This document shows, piece after piece, positions 7,892-15,368 of a stretch of DNA of 20,909 nucleotides. The position numbers and the translations under genes are program-made. The first letter of the stretch is position 1; every line of letters starts with the position of its first letter. This DNA comes from Clostridia bacterium (GTDB lineage Bacteria; Bacillota; Clostridia; Christensenellales; UBA1242), in NCBI GenBank assembly GCA_028704215.1, contig JAQVLJ010000007.1, positions 1 through 20,909 on the forward strand, in the 5' to 3' direction. The notes under the pieces are model-generated. The model was not told the DNA's origin. It ran no database searches and saw only the letters and a list, made by a program, of their open reading frames with translations.

Positions 7892-8449
7892 ATGATTACA
7901 GCAGGCGATTTTAGAAAGAACGTAACATTTGAAATGGATGGAAACGTATTTACAATAGTGGAATTTATGCATGTAAAACCAGGAAAAGGAGCAGCATTCG
8001 TTCGTACAAAGATAAAAAACGTTGTAACTGGCCAAGTTTTGGACAAAACATTTAACCCAACTGAAAAAGTTGAAGAGGCAAAAATTGAACGACGTGAAAT
8101 GCAGTACTTGTACAACGAAGGTGGTTTGTACTATTTTATGGATCTAAATACATACGACCAAATTCCTTTTAATTATGATACAATCAAAGAAATTTTAAAT
8201 TTTATACCTGAAAATGGCACAGTTACAGTTTCATTTTTTAAAGGTCTACCTTTTTCTGTTGAGCCGCCTCTGTTTGTTGAATTACAAATAGTAGAATGTG
8301 AGCCAGCAATTCAAGGAGATACAGTAAAATCAGGTGGTAAGCCAGCTAAACTAGAAACCGGCTATTCCATATCGGTACCTATGTTTGTTATGAACGGAGA
8401 CCGTATCCGTGTTGATACTAGAACAGGAACATACATGGAAAGAGTGTAA
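7892..8449 (+). CDS. efp: Translation elongation factor P
   Basis: EF-P binds between the P and E sites of ribosomes stalled on polyproline and stimulates peptide bond formation. The 185-residue length is standard. The N-terminal KOW-like domain carries the tip loop HVKPGKGAAFVR with K32, the position post-translationally modified in many bacteria. Two OB-type domains follow, ending with the signature region RIRVDTRTGTYMERV. The start ATG has a good AAGGAG site 5 bases upstream. efp directly before spoIIIAA is the arrangement known from Bacillus. It is a single-gene unit: own promoter before, two terminators after. Confidence 0.97.
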   Translation: MITAGDFRKNVTFEMDGNVFTIVEFMHVKPGKGAAFVRTKIKNVVTGQVLDKTFNPTEKVEEAKIERREMQYLYNEGGLYYFMDLNTYDQIPFNYDTIKEILNFIPENGTVTVSFFKGLPFSVEPPLFVELQIVECEPAIQGDTVKSGGKPAKLETGYSISVPMFVMNGDRIRVDTRTGTYMERV

Positions 8450-8455
8450 TTAATT

Positions 8456-8479
8456 AATCGGTATTTGTGCCGATTTTTT
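8456..8479 (+). terminator. Intrinsic terminator 1 after efp
   Basis: AATCGG (8456-8461) pairs with CCGATT (8470-8475); two further pairs (T-G, A-T) extend the stem inward to a 4-base loop. The T-run spans 8474-8479. It begins six bases after the efp stop. Confidence 0.8.
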
Positions 8480-8490
8480 CTTGCGAAAAT

Positions 8491-8529
8491 GTCGAATAAA
8501 CAATTCTTTTTTGTTATTCGACTTTTTTT
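8491..8529 (+). terminator. Intrinsic terminator 2 after efp (tandem)
   Basis: GTCGAATAA (8491-8499) pairs perfectly with TTATTCGAC (8514-8522); with one bulged A the stem extends by CAA/TTG. Seven Ts follow (8523-8529). It stands 11 bases after the first terminator's T-run and 50 bases before the spoIIIAA start. Confidence 0.82.
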
Positions 8530-8578
8530 GTTATACGTGCAATTTTTACTTAATAAATTACAAATAAAAGGAGAGATT

Positions 8579-9493
8579 ATGTTAAAAAAGTATCTTCCAA
8601 CAGAAATATATGATGCTATAAATATGAATCTTAATTTTAATGATCTTAACGAAATAAGACTACGAGTTGATTGTCCAGTCGTAATTTGTGTAAAAAATAA
8701 AAAATTTTTTCTCGGAGAAAAAGGTTTTTCAAACTATAAAGATGCAATTATTTGTACAAGTGAAATGTTGCAAGATTTTGTTTACAAAGCATGTGACAAG
8801 TCTATATACGCTGTTAATGATAATTTAAAATTTGGCTTTATAACTTTACCTTATGGGATAAGGGTTGGGATTTGTGGTGAAGTCGTTAGCAACGAACAAG
8901 GTGTATCCACCATAAAGAATTTTCAGTCAGCAAATATACGAATTCCACACGTTATTCGTAATTGCAGTTTGTTTGCGTTAGATTATATTATTGACAAAAA
9001 TTTTAGAAATACATTGGTTTTGTCTAAGCCCGGTGCTGGAAAAACAACTTTTATCCGTGATGTAATATATCAAATGTCGCAACGAAATTACTGCATGAAT
9101 GTTTTGGTTGCTGACGAGAGAAGCGAAATTGCATCCGTTGTAGATGGTAAGCCACAGATATCACTTGGTAACTATGTAGATATATATTCAAATTCAACAA
9201 AAGAATATGCTTTTAAATATGGTATTAGAAGTATGCGGCCAGACATCTTGATTACAGACGAAATAGACATTGATACGGATTTACGTTGTATAGTTGATGC
9301 AGTTAATAGCGGTGTAAAGGTTCTTGCAACAATACACAGTGACAGTATTTCGCAACTAAAAAACAAAAGAATGTTTGAAAAAATTTTGGCTGACAAAATA
9401 TTTGAAAGATATATTCTCTTAACAGACGATGAAGGACCTGGAACGCTTTGTGCAATTTATGATGATAGACTTCAATGTTTGTATTGTAGGTAA
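8579..9493 (+). CDS. spoIIIAA: Stage III sporulation protein AA, secretion-type ATPase
   Basis: SpoIIIAA is the cytoplasmic ATPase of the SpoIIIA-SpoIIQ channel joining mother cell and forespore; the family resembles type II/IV secretion ATPases. I choose ATG 8579 (304 residues), preceded by AAAGGAGAG. An in-frame ATG at 8465 would place the start inside the efp terminator hairpins. The P-loop reads SKPGAGKT at 149-156, with Ser where Ala or Gly is usual; Walker B is DILITDE at 222-228, and ADERSEIA precedes it. The N-terminal half has the expected NEIRLRV and IRVGICGEVV segments. The stop is two bases before spoIIIAB. Expression is expected in the mother cell under SigE, but I could not identify a convincing SigE promoter in the short gap after the terminators. 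Confidence 0.93.
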   Translation: MLKKYLPTEIYDAINMNLNFNDLNEIRLRVDCPVVICVKNKKFFLGEKGFSNYKDAIICTSEMLQDFVYKACDKSIYAVNDNLKFGFITLPYGIRVGICGEVVSNEQGVSTIKNFQSANIRIPHVIRNCSLFALDYIIDKNFRNTLVLSKPGAGKTTFIRDVIYQMSQRNYCMNVLVADERSEIASVVDGKPQISLGNYVDIYSNSTKEYAFKYGIRSMRPDILITDEIDIDTDLRCIVDAVNSGVKVLATIHSDSISQLKNKRMFEKILADKIFERYILLTDDEGPGTLCAIYDDRLQCLYCR

Positions 9494-9495
9494 GT

Positions 9496-9971
9496 ATGAA
9501 AATCATATTTATATTGTTACTAATGGTAATTGTAATGCTTGTTGCTCGCGAAATGACGAAATATTATTTGGACAAATATTCGTTTTATTGCCAATTACAA
9601 CAATTTATTGAAAAGTTGGACATAAATATAGCATTTCAAAAAAATAAACTTGCTGACATAATAAATCTACAAACGCTGAAAATCAATTTGTAGATTTTGT
9701 AAGTCAATATTCTGAATACATTTCAAAAAACACAGAACCAAATTTCGACAAATTAAAAGTGCTTGATGATAATGAAAAAAATACATTGACAAGTATTATC
9801 AAAAATATCGGCAGAAATGATGTGGAAAATGAATTAAAACAAATTAATTTTTTCAAAAATTTTGCAAATGACGGAGTATTAAAAGCAAAAGTAGAGAAGG
9901 AAAAAAAAGTACCATTAATACTAAAATTATCATTTATGTTTGGACTACTTCTGTCCATTTTGTTTTTATAA
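9496..9971 (+). pseudogene. spoIIIAB: Stage III sporulation protein AB, split by a one-base frameshift
   Basis: SpoIIIAB is a membrane-associated component of the SpoIIIA channel. Two reading frames together make one SpoIIIAB of about 158 residues, near the usual 170. The first starts at ATG 9496 with a membrane helix (IIFILLLMVIVMLV) and the KYYLDKYSFYCQLQQFIEKLD segment, and hits TAG at 9691. The second, offset by -1, has no stop from 9657 and runs through NTLTSIIKNIGRNDVENELKQ, the conserved C-terminal family region, to two hydrophobic segments ending at 9971. One missing base between about 9657 and 9690 explains everything. I see no slippery heptamer in that overlap, so programmed shifting is unlikely; a real mutation or an assembly error remain. 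All neighbouring operon genes are intact, which favours a sequence error or very recent damage. Confidence 0.85.
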
Positions 9972-9983
9972 AGGAGACAAAAA

Positions 9984-10178
9984 ATGAATATTGATATTAT
10001 TTTTAAATTGGCTGGAATTGGTTTAATCACATCTATTGTCAATCAAATTTTAAAATACTGTGGCAAAGAAGAAATTGCCTCAATAACAACATTGGCAGGT
10101 TTGGTCATTTGCTTGTTGATGGTTTTGAATTTGATAAAAACTCTTTTTGAAAACGTAAAAGGACTTTTCAGTATTTAG
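9984..10178 (+). CDS. spoIIIAC: Stage III sporulation protein AC
   Basis: A 64-residue membrane protein with two hydrophobic helices (about 5-22 and 33-53) separated by the short polar turn KYCGKEEIA. SpoIIIAC is the smallest member of the SpoIIIA complex in the mother-cell membrane; size and arrangement match the family (about 65-68 residues). The ribosome binding site AAGGAG lies 8 bases before ATG 9984. It follows the spoIIIAB frame by 12 bases and precedes spoIIIAD by 6, in the standard operon order. Confidence 0.9.
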   Translation: MNIDIIFKLAGIGLITSIVNQILKYCGKEEIASITTLAGLVICLLMVLNLIKTLFENVKGLFSI

Positions 10179-10184
10179 GAGCGT

Positions 10185-10568
10185 ATGGACATCATAAAAA
10201 TCATCGCAGTTGGAATAATAACAAGTTTTTCCACACTTATAGTTAAACAAACAAAACCAGAAATTAGTATTTTAATTAATCTAGCTGGTAGTATTTTGAT
10301 AGTAATAATGATTATCAATAGTTTGACAAGTGTAATCAATAATTTCAGTACGATATTTGCACGCACAGGCATAACTAACAATGTTCTTTCTCCAATTTTA
10401 AAAATTGTCGGCGTAGGTTATATATGTGAATTTAGTTCAGATATTTGTAACGACACGGGTTCAAGTAGTCTAGCTGAAAAAATAGTCTTTGCAGGAAAGA
10501 TTATAATTTTGCTTCTTGCTCTACCGATTGTGAACAAAGTCATTGATATTGTAGTTGGTTTGCTATGA
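10185..10568 (+). CDS. spoIIIAD: Stage III sporulation protein AD
   Basis: A 127-residue protein with hydrophobic segments at about 3-18, 25-48, 65-80 and 102-126, matching SpoIIIAD, a paralogue-like relative of SpoIIIAC in the channel's membrane part. Family segments include LVKQTKPEISILINLAGS near the start, VGYICEFSSDICNDTGSSSL in the middle and AGKIIILLLALPIV near the end. It starts at ATG 10185 shortly after TAGGAG. Its stop overlaps the spoIIIAE start (ATGA), implying coupled translation. Confidence 0.92.
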   Translation: MDIIKIIAVGIITSFSTLIVKQTKPEISILINLAGSILIVIMIINSLTSVINNFSTIFARTGITNNVLSPILKIVGVGYICEFSSDICNDTGSSSLAEKIVFAGKIIILLLALPIVNKVIDIVVGLL

Positions 10569-11767
10569 AAAAATGGAAAAGAAGATTATGTATGATATTG
10601 ATATTGCTAGCAATACTTTATTCAGTTTTGTTGCAACCAATAGTAGCATACGCATCCAATTCGTCACTTAGAAAATTACAAGAGGACTTGACACAACAGG
10701 TCGAACAAAGCTTGGAAAGTATTGATTTTGAAGATATGAATATCATATTAGATGCATTTAGTGAAGAACAGTTACAAGTATTTAATTCAAATAATTTTTC
10801 ATCGAAAATAGGCGCAATAATAAAGGGTGATATTGCTGTAAAATATGATTCATTTTTTCAAGGTGTTTTGAGTCAAATATTAATGAGTATTTTGCGATAC
10901 GCACCAATGTTTGCTTTAATTGTTGGTATAGGCATTTTGAGCAGTCTTTTAAACAATATTAAAAGTAAAAATAACGAAAAAGGAGTGGGTGATATAATAC
11001 ACTTTGTTTGTTTTTGCTTGGTAATTATTGTGTCCGCTACTGCGATAACAAATATAATGCAATCTACAACAAATGCAATTAATAGTATGAAAACACAGAT
11101 GGATATTACATTCCCAATATTATTAACACTGACCGCGGGATTGGGGGCAAACTCTTCAGTAGCAGTTTATCAACCTGCTGTCGCACTTTTGAGCAGTGGA
11201 ATTATTCAGATTTTTTCAAAGATAATATTTCCAATATTTATTTTGTCTTTCGTCTTCTGCATAGTAGGAAATCTATCAAATAATGTAAAATTGGACAAAT
11301 ATAACTCATTTTTAAGCAGTATTTTTAAGTGGATAATAGGGATAGTTTTTACAACATTTTTTGCGTTTTTGACCATACAAGGATTGTCCGCATCTTCTTT
11401 TGATAGTGTGTCGATTCGAACAGCAAAATTTACTTTAAAAAGTTATGTACCTATACTTGGAGGTTATTTGTCTGAGGGCTTTGATTTGATAATGTCTAGC
11501 ACAATACTTGTAAAAAACGCAGTGGGACTTGTCGGTATGATTGTACTTATCATATCTATCATTACACCAATACTAAATATAGTTGTGTTTTCATTAATGT
11601 TAAAAGCCGTTTCAGCGATTTTGCAACCACTTTCAGACAACAGAATATCTAGTTTTTTGCAAGACTGTTCAAAATCAATCACGATGTTATTGACATGTAT
11701 TATAGGCATTGCTTTTATGTACTTTTTAAGCACTGGACTAATTATGGCAACAGCAAATGTTTTGTAG
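10565..11767 (+). CDS. spoIIIAE: Stage III sporulation protein AE
   Basis: SpoIIIAE is the large polytopic membrane protein of the SpoIIIA channel. The 400-residue product opens with a signal-peptide-like sequence: basic KKWKRR, a hydrophobic core, and a YAS site near residue 31. A soluble stretch follows (about 32-105), then several membrane helices. Family marks include PMFALIVGIGILSSLLNNIK (about 117-136), PILLTLTAGLGANSSVAVYQ (about 184-203) and AKFTLKSYVPILGGYLSEG (about 284-302). The YVPILGGYLSEG motif is particularly diagnostic. It overlaps spoIIIAD by four bases and is followed after 9 bases by spoIIIAF with a TAGGAGG ribosome binding site. Confidence 0.94.
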   Translation: MKKWKRRLCMILILLAILYSVLLQPIVAYASNSSLRKLQEDLTQQVEQSLESIDFEDMNIILDAFSEEQLQVFNSNNFSSKIGAIIKGDIAVKYDSFFQGVLSQILMSILRYAPMFALIVGIGILSSLLNNIKSKNNEKGVGDIIHFVCFCLVIIVSATAITNIMQSTTNAINSMKTQMDITFPILLTLTAGLGANSSVAVYQPAVALLSSGIIQIFSKIIFPIFILSFVFCIVGNLSNNVKLDKYNSFLSSIFKWIIGIVFTTFFAFLTIQGLSASSFDSVSIRTAKFTLKSYVPILGGYLSEGFDLIMSSTILVKNAVGLVGMIVLIISIITPILNIVVFSLMLKAVSAILQPLSDNRISSFLQDCSKSITMLLTCIIGIAFMYFLSTGLIMATANVL

Positions 11768-11776
11768 GAGGACAGT

Positions 11777-12253
11777 ATGACAAATTATCTTTTAAATATA
11801 TTAGGCATAGTAATAATGGGGGTTTTGATAGAAATAATTACGCCTAATGGCAAAATGTCAAAATATATAAAAAGTATATTTTCAATTTTTGTTGTTTTTG
11901 TTTTAATATCACCTTTGTCAACTATTTCTTCAAATATAAATATCACCAAATATTTTGATATCAGCACTTATCAATTAGATAACAATTTACTAGCAAATAT
12001 AAATGAAAGAAAAATTAATGCAATAGAAATAGATATAGAAAATGCGCTTGCTGATGAGCAAATTACAAACGTAAATGTAGACATATATTATGAATTGACA
12101 AATAACGAAATTATCATACAAAATGTGCAAGTTGATTTGAAAAATGCCATTCTAAACAAGAGATTTGAGCATATAAATAAGTATGCTTTTATAAATGAAG
12201 TACTATTAAGATATGTCGATATTGAAGAAAGGATCATTGAGTATTATGAGTGA
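11777..12253 (+). CDS. spoIIIAF: Stage III sporulation protein AF
   Basis: A 158-residue protein with two N-terminal membrane helices (about 4-21 and 33-50) enclosing the loop ITPNGKMSKYIKSI, followed by a soluble domain that in this family has a ring-building-motif fold. ILIEIITPNGKMSKYIK-type spacing is characteristic of SpoIIIAF. SpoIIIAF is thought to act as a membrane part of the mother-cell complex. It starts at ATG 11777 behind TAGGAGG, and its last eight bases overlap the chosen start of spoIIIAG. Confidence 0.88.
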   Translation: MTNYLLNILGIVIMGVLIEIITPNGKMSKYIKSIFSIFVVFVLISPLSTISSNINITKYFDISTYQLDNNLLANINERKINAIEIDIENALADEQITNVNVDIYYELTNNEIIIQNVQVDLKNAILNKRFEHINKYAFINEVLLRYVDIEERIIEYYE

Positions 12254-12698
12254 TGGACAAGTTAAAAAAAAGAACAAATTTTTGGAGAGATTACGAAGTA
12301 TCAAGCATATTGAAATTTATGTTGCAGTGATATTTGGAATAATAATGATTTTGATATATTTGAGCACTTTAAACACAAATCAAACAAAAACTAATTCTAC
12401 AACTCAGTCTACAACAACTACAGTTACTCAATATATTGACAAAATGGAATATGATCTTGAGAAAATATTGGCTCAAATGAAGGGAGTGAGTAAAGTATCA
12501 GTTATGATATCACTTGTTACAGAAGAATTGACAGTAGAAAATTCTAACATTAGTGTATCAACTTTTCCGTCGATAAAGGGGGTGGTGGTAGTCGCAAAGG
12601 GAGTTGATGATACATTTGTAAGACTTAATGTATTAAAAGCCGTACAAGCAGTCATAAAAGTAAGTAACGGAAGCATAGAAATATTATCAAGTAATTAA
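12246..12698 (+). CDS. spoIIIAG: Stage III sporulation protein AG (short form)
   Basis: SpoIIIAG forms the large ring of the SpoIIIA channel in the space between mother cell and forespore. I start it at ATG 12246 (150 residues), preceded by AAAGGA; the in-frame ATG at 12213 lacks a ribosome binding site and lies deep in spoIIIAF. The protein has a basic cytoplasmic start, one membrane helix (about 21-40), a Thr/Ser-rich linker, then the ring-building domain with LEKILAQMKGVSKVSVMISL and IKGVVVVAKGVDDTFVRLN. The segment between these, which in Bacillus carries the long beta-triangle insertion, is only about 20 residues here. Length is well below the roughly 200-230 of better-known relatives. 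Confidence 0.88.
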   Translation: MSDGQVKKKNKFLERLRSIKHIEIYVAVIFGIIMILIYLSTLNTNQTKTNSTTQSTTTTVTQYIDKMEYDLEKILAQMKGVSKVSVMISLVTEELTVENSNISVSTFPSIKGVVVVAKGVDDTFVRLNVLKAVQAVIKVSNGSIEILSSN

Positions 12699-12712
12699 GG
12701 AGATGATAAATT

Positions 12713-13183
12713 ATGAGTAAAAAGAAGAAAGTTATTATTTTGACAGTAATGATAGCGCTATTATTGGTAACAGGATTTATCAATGTTGCTTTGAACAACA
12801 ATTTGGCTGTCACAACTTCAAATACGACATCAAATGAAAGTTTTTACACTGTATATCGTACTAAGAGAGAGACGACAAGAATACAAGAAATTCAGTTTTA
12901 TGAATCAATCTTGACCAGTGTAACTGCCACTTCGGAAGCAAAACAAGATGCTGAAGCAAGCAAATATAAATTAATTCAACAAATGGAAAGCGAGTTGGTA
13001 GTTGAGGGTATCATTCGTGGAAAGGGCTTTACTGATGCTGTAATAGCAATAAGTGATACAAATATAAACGTATTTGTAAAAGCGGCGACTTTGGAAAAAA
13101 GTGAAGTTGCACAAATCACTAAAGTGGTAACTGAGCAGTTAGGTGTGGAAATTGATAAAGTCATAATAACTCCGTCAGAATAA
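12713..13183 (+). CDS. spoIIIAH: Stage III sporulation protein AH
   Basis: SpoIIIAH spans the mother-cell membrane once and binds SpoIIQ from the forespore across the intermembrane space; its extracellular domain resembles the YscJ/FliF ring family. The 156-residue protein has a basic start (SKKKKV), one membrane helix (about 7-25), a linker, a helical stretch with YRTKRETTRIQEIQFYESIL (about 46-65), and the ring domain with VEGIIRGKGFTDAVIAISD and a final VIITPSE. It is shorter than the Bacillus protein mainly in the linker. The ribosome binding site AAGGAG stands before ATG 12713. It is the last gene of the operon; no clear terminator follows before the asp23 promoter. Confidence 0.92.
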   Translation: MSKKKKVIILTVMIALLLVTGFINVALNNNLAVTTSNTTSNESFYTVYRTKRETTRIQEIQFYESILTSVTATSEAKQDAEASKYKLIQQMESELVVEGIIRGKGFTDAVIAISDTNINVFVKAATLEKSEVAQITKVVTEQLGVEIDKVIITPSE

Positions 13184-13212
13184 TTGCAAAGAGTTTCAAA
13201 ACTTGCTATAAT
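13184..13212 (+). promoter_or_regulatory. Strong vegetative promoter of asp23
   Basis: TTGCAA (13184-13189), 17 bases, then a perfect TATAAT (13207-13212) with TG at 13204-13205. The predicted start near 13219 gives a very short leader containing AGAGGTG before ATG 13232. It starts directly after the spoIIIAH stop. Confidence 0.85.
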
Positions 13213-13231
13213 TCTAATATAGAGGTGAATT

Positions 13232-13588
13232 ATGGCAGATAACCAAAATTATGCTAATGATAATGGTACTTTGTATTGCAACAAAAATATCTTGTTGTCA
13301 ATAGTATGCCTTGCTACAAAAGAAGTCAGTGGCGTTGTAGATACTTACAATCCTATGATTCTTCGTATAAACAAACTAGTTTCACCTAATGTAAATGATG
13401 GCGTAAAGATTAAATATTCCAAATCTGGACTTTATATTGATGTATATATCGTAATTCAGTTCGATTATGAAGTAAATGATGTGGTATATCGAGTACAGCA
13501 AAATATCAAAAATAGTATCAATTCAATGATTGAATTGCCTATTAAAGCCATCAATGTTCACATTATGGACGCAGTTCAAAAAGCATAA
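13232..13588 (+). CDS. Asp23/Gls24-family envelope stress response protein (YqhY-like)
   Basis: The 118-residue soluble protein has the Asp23 layout: an N-terminal stretch leading into NKNILLSIVCLATKEVSGVV, a central beta-rich part with VNDGVKIKYSKSGLYIDVYIVI, and a C-terminal helix-strand unit ending in INVHIMDAV. The family includes membrane-stress and lipid-metabolism-linked proteins; the position just before nusB matches yqhY of Bacillus, which lies next to accBC. Here accB and accC are absent. It has its own strong promoter and a terminator-like hairpin right after the stop, so it may be expressed at higher level than the nusB genes. Exact role unknown. Confidence 0.85.
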   Translation: MADNQNYANDNGTLYCNKNILLSIVCLATKEVSGVVDTYNPMILRINKLVSPNVNDGVKIKYSKSGLYIDVYIVIQFDYEVNDVVYRVQQNIKNSINSMIELPIKAINVHIMDAVQKA

Positions 13589-13617
13589 ATTGTCCCAAGG
13601 ATAATGGGACAGTTTTT
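13589..13617 (+). terminator. Intrinsic terminator or attenuator between asp23 and nusB
   Basis: TGTCCCA (13591-13597) pairs perfectly with TGGGACA (13605-13611) around a 7-base loop, extended by a T-G and an A-T pair, and is followed by five Ts (13613-13617). nusB starts only 20 bases later, and no separate nusB promoter is visible in between, so the hairpin probably lets part of the transcription through to nusB-xseA-xseB-proS. Confidence 0.8.
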
Positions 13618-13637
13618 CGTAGATAGGAGGAAAAGAA

Positions 13638-14180
13638 ATGAGCAGAATACAATCAAGAGAGTTCGCAATGAATATTATTTATTCGAAGATGTTTACACTA
13701 GATGTAAAGAACGTTATTGAGAAATACGACGATATTGATAATGATTTTTACGATATAGACAGCCCAGCGGATTTGGAATACACAGCCAAATTGCTATTTG
13801 CCTATGCACATAATTATGACGATATAAACAACCTTGTTAGTGAGAATTTAAAAGATTACACTATTGAAAAGTTATTTAGAATAGACTTGGCAATTTTATT
13901 TATTGCTATAACAGAATTGTATTATATTGAAGAAACCCCAATAAAAATTGTTATTAATGAAGCCGTAGAGATGGCAAAGAAATTTTCTACTGAAAAAAGT
14001 TACAAATTTGTGAACGGATTTTTAGCAAATTTAATAAAGGTAAAACCGCCAAAAGAAGTGGTATTGGAAAAAAAAATAGAACAAAAAGATAACAAAACCC
14101 AATTAAATAAAGAAAAAGCACCAGAAAAATCAGAAATTATAGTAAAAAAGAAGACTACACAAAAATTAGAGCGAAAATAG
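13638..14180 (+). CDS. nusB: Transcription antitermination factor NusB with Lys-rich tail
   Basis: NusB, with NusE (S10), binds boxA RNA and supports rRNA antitermination. Residues about 1-135 form the usual helical fold: SRIQSREFAMNIIYSKMF at the start, FRIDLAILFIAITELYYIEE (about 86-105), TPIKIVINEAVEMAKKFSTE and KFVNGFLANLI. The protein is 180 residues against the usual 130-150; the excess is a C-terminal tail of about 45 residues rich in Lys, Glu and Gln, probably disordered and RNA-binding by charge. AGGAGG stands 10 bases before ATG 13638. xseA starts one base after the stop. Confidence 0.93.
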   Translation: MSRIQSREFAMNIIYSKMFTLDVKNVIEKYDDIDNDFYDIDSPADLEYTAKLLFAYAHNYDDINNLVSENLKDYTIEKLFRIDLAILFIAITELYYIEETPIKIVINEAVEMAKKFSTEKSYKFVNGFLANLIKVKPPKEVVLEKKIEQKDNKTQLNKEKAPEKSEIIVKKKTTQKLERK

Positions 14181-14181
14181 T

Positions 14182-15366
14182 ATGGAACAAAAAACTTACA
14201 GTGTAAGCCAAGTTAATGAATTGATAAAAAATATAATTGACAACGAAGCCATCTTAGAAAATATGCAAATCGAAGGTGAGCTTTCGTCTTTTTCTATTAC
14301 ACGCAACATTGCATACTTTAATTTGAAAGATAATGACAGTATCTTAAATTGCGTTTTATTCAATGCAGATCGTTTTCCAGAGTTTAGGGTGGGTGATTAT
14401 GTAATTATTCGTGGCAGTATAAAGTACTATGCAAAAGGTGGTAGATTGTCTTTTAATGCAATATTTATGCAACAAGCAGGGCAGGGAAAACTGTACAAGC
14501 AATTTTTAGAATTAAAATTAAAGTTAGAAAATGAAGGACTTTTTGATAAAGCTTTTAAAAAGGCTATGCCTGAACATATTAGAAAAGTCGGGGTTATTTC
14601 TTCTCGTACGGGAGCGGTAATTCAAGACATTATAAATGTTACTTCTAGACGAAACCCTCTTTTGAACATAGTTTTGTATGACGTCCAAGTACAAGGGAAA
14701 TACGCAAAAGAACAGATAGTTAAGGGTATTCAATTTTTTTCTGAATACAAAGATATTGATATCATTATCGTTGCACGTGGTGGTGGTTCAATCGAAGATT
14801 TGCAACCATTTAATGAAGAAGAGGTAGCAAGAGCTTGCTTTGACTGTAAAAAACCTGTAATATCTGCCGTTGGACACGAAACTGATTTTACGATAATCGA
14901 CTTTGTAGCAGATTTTAGAGCACCGACACCATCCGCCGCTGCTGAACTAGTATCCGCTGATATAATCAACATTAAAGAACAAATGCTTAATAGGTTAAAC
15001 GTACTCGCAAATTTGTTGAAGTCAAAGTTAAATATATTTGGACAACAAATTGAACATACAGTTTTAAAATTGCAAAAGAAAACTGTAAGCAATATACAAG
15101 ATACTATTTTGCAAACAGTTGGTCTGGAAACCAGATTGCAGAGTAAATTGGAAAACACATTACAAACATCAACATATAGGGTCAATTTGTTAATAAACAC
15201 ACTAGATAAACTCAATCCTATTAAATTATTGAACAAAGGTTACAGCATAATTAGTAAGAATAACTTGGTAGTAAATGATAGTAAATTACTTGCTATAAAT
15301 GACGATATTGAAGTACAATTTTATAAAGGAAAAGTCATTGCAAGTGTAAAAGATATTAAGGAGTAA
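14182..15366 (+). CDS. xseA: Exodeoxyribonuclease VII large subunit
   Basis: XseA is the catalytic subunit of exonuclease VII, which degrades single-stranded DNA from both ends and works with several copies of XseB. The 394-residue protein has an N-terminal OB fold (about 1-100: YSVSQVNELIKNII, IEGELSSFSI, GDYVIIRGSIKYYAKGGRLS), the catalytic domain with KVGVISSRTGAVIQDI, ARGGGSIEDL at 198-207, VISAVGHETDFTIIDFVADF and RAPTPSAAAEL, a helical coiled-coil segment (about 260-340), and the family's short C-terminal part with LNKGYSII. All conserved motifs are present. The ribosome binding site is weak and the start lies one base behind nusB, so translation is probably coupled. Confidence 0.96.
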   Translation: MEQKTYSVSQVNELIKNIIDNEAILENMQIEGELSSFSITRNIAYFNLKDNDSILNCVLFNADRFPEFRVGDYVIIRGSIKYYAKGGRLSFNAIFMQQAGQGKLYKQFLELKLKLENEGLFDKAFKKAMPEHIRKVGVISSRTGAVIQDIINVTSRRNPLLNIVLYDVQVQGKYAKEQIVKGIQFFSEYKDIDIIIVARGGGSIEDLQPFNEEEVARACFDCKKPVISAVGHETDFTIIDFVADFRAPTPSAAAELVSADIINIKEQMLNRLNVLANLLKSKLNIFGQQIEHTVLKLQKKTVSNIQDTILQTVGLETRLQSKLENTLQTSTYRVNLLINTLDKLNPIKLLNKGYSIISKNNLVVNDSKLLAINDDIEVQFYKGKVIASVKDIKE

Positions 15367-15368
15367 AT

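Noticed and set aside
8465..8578. Longer SpoIIIAA starting at ATG 8465
   Set aside because: The extension would be encoded by the two terminator hairpins; ATG 8579 has a good ribosome binding site and the normal family start.
8523..8578. SigE-type promoter for the spoIIIA operon
   Set aside because: ATAC at 8533-8536 resembles part of a SigE -10 box, but no matching -35 element stands at the right distance, so I did not annotate it.
9654..9693. Programmed -1 ribosomal frameshift in spoIIIAB
   Set aside because: In the region open in both frames I find no X-XXY-YYZ heptamer in the right register and no stimulating structure; an ordinary one-base loss is simpler.
13186..13206. Terminator after spoIIIAH
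   Set aside because: The inverted repeat around GCAA/TTGC and AGTTT/AAACT is short, has no T-run and coincides with the asp23 promoter.
14730..15236. 168-residue open frame on the minus strand
   Set aside because: Fully antisense to the conserved catalytic part of xseA; no independent support.
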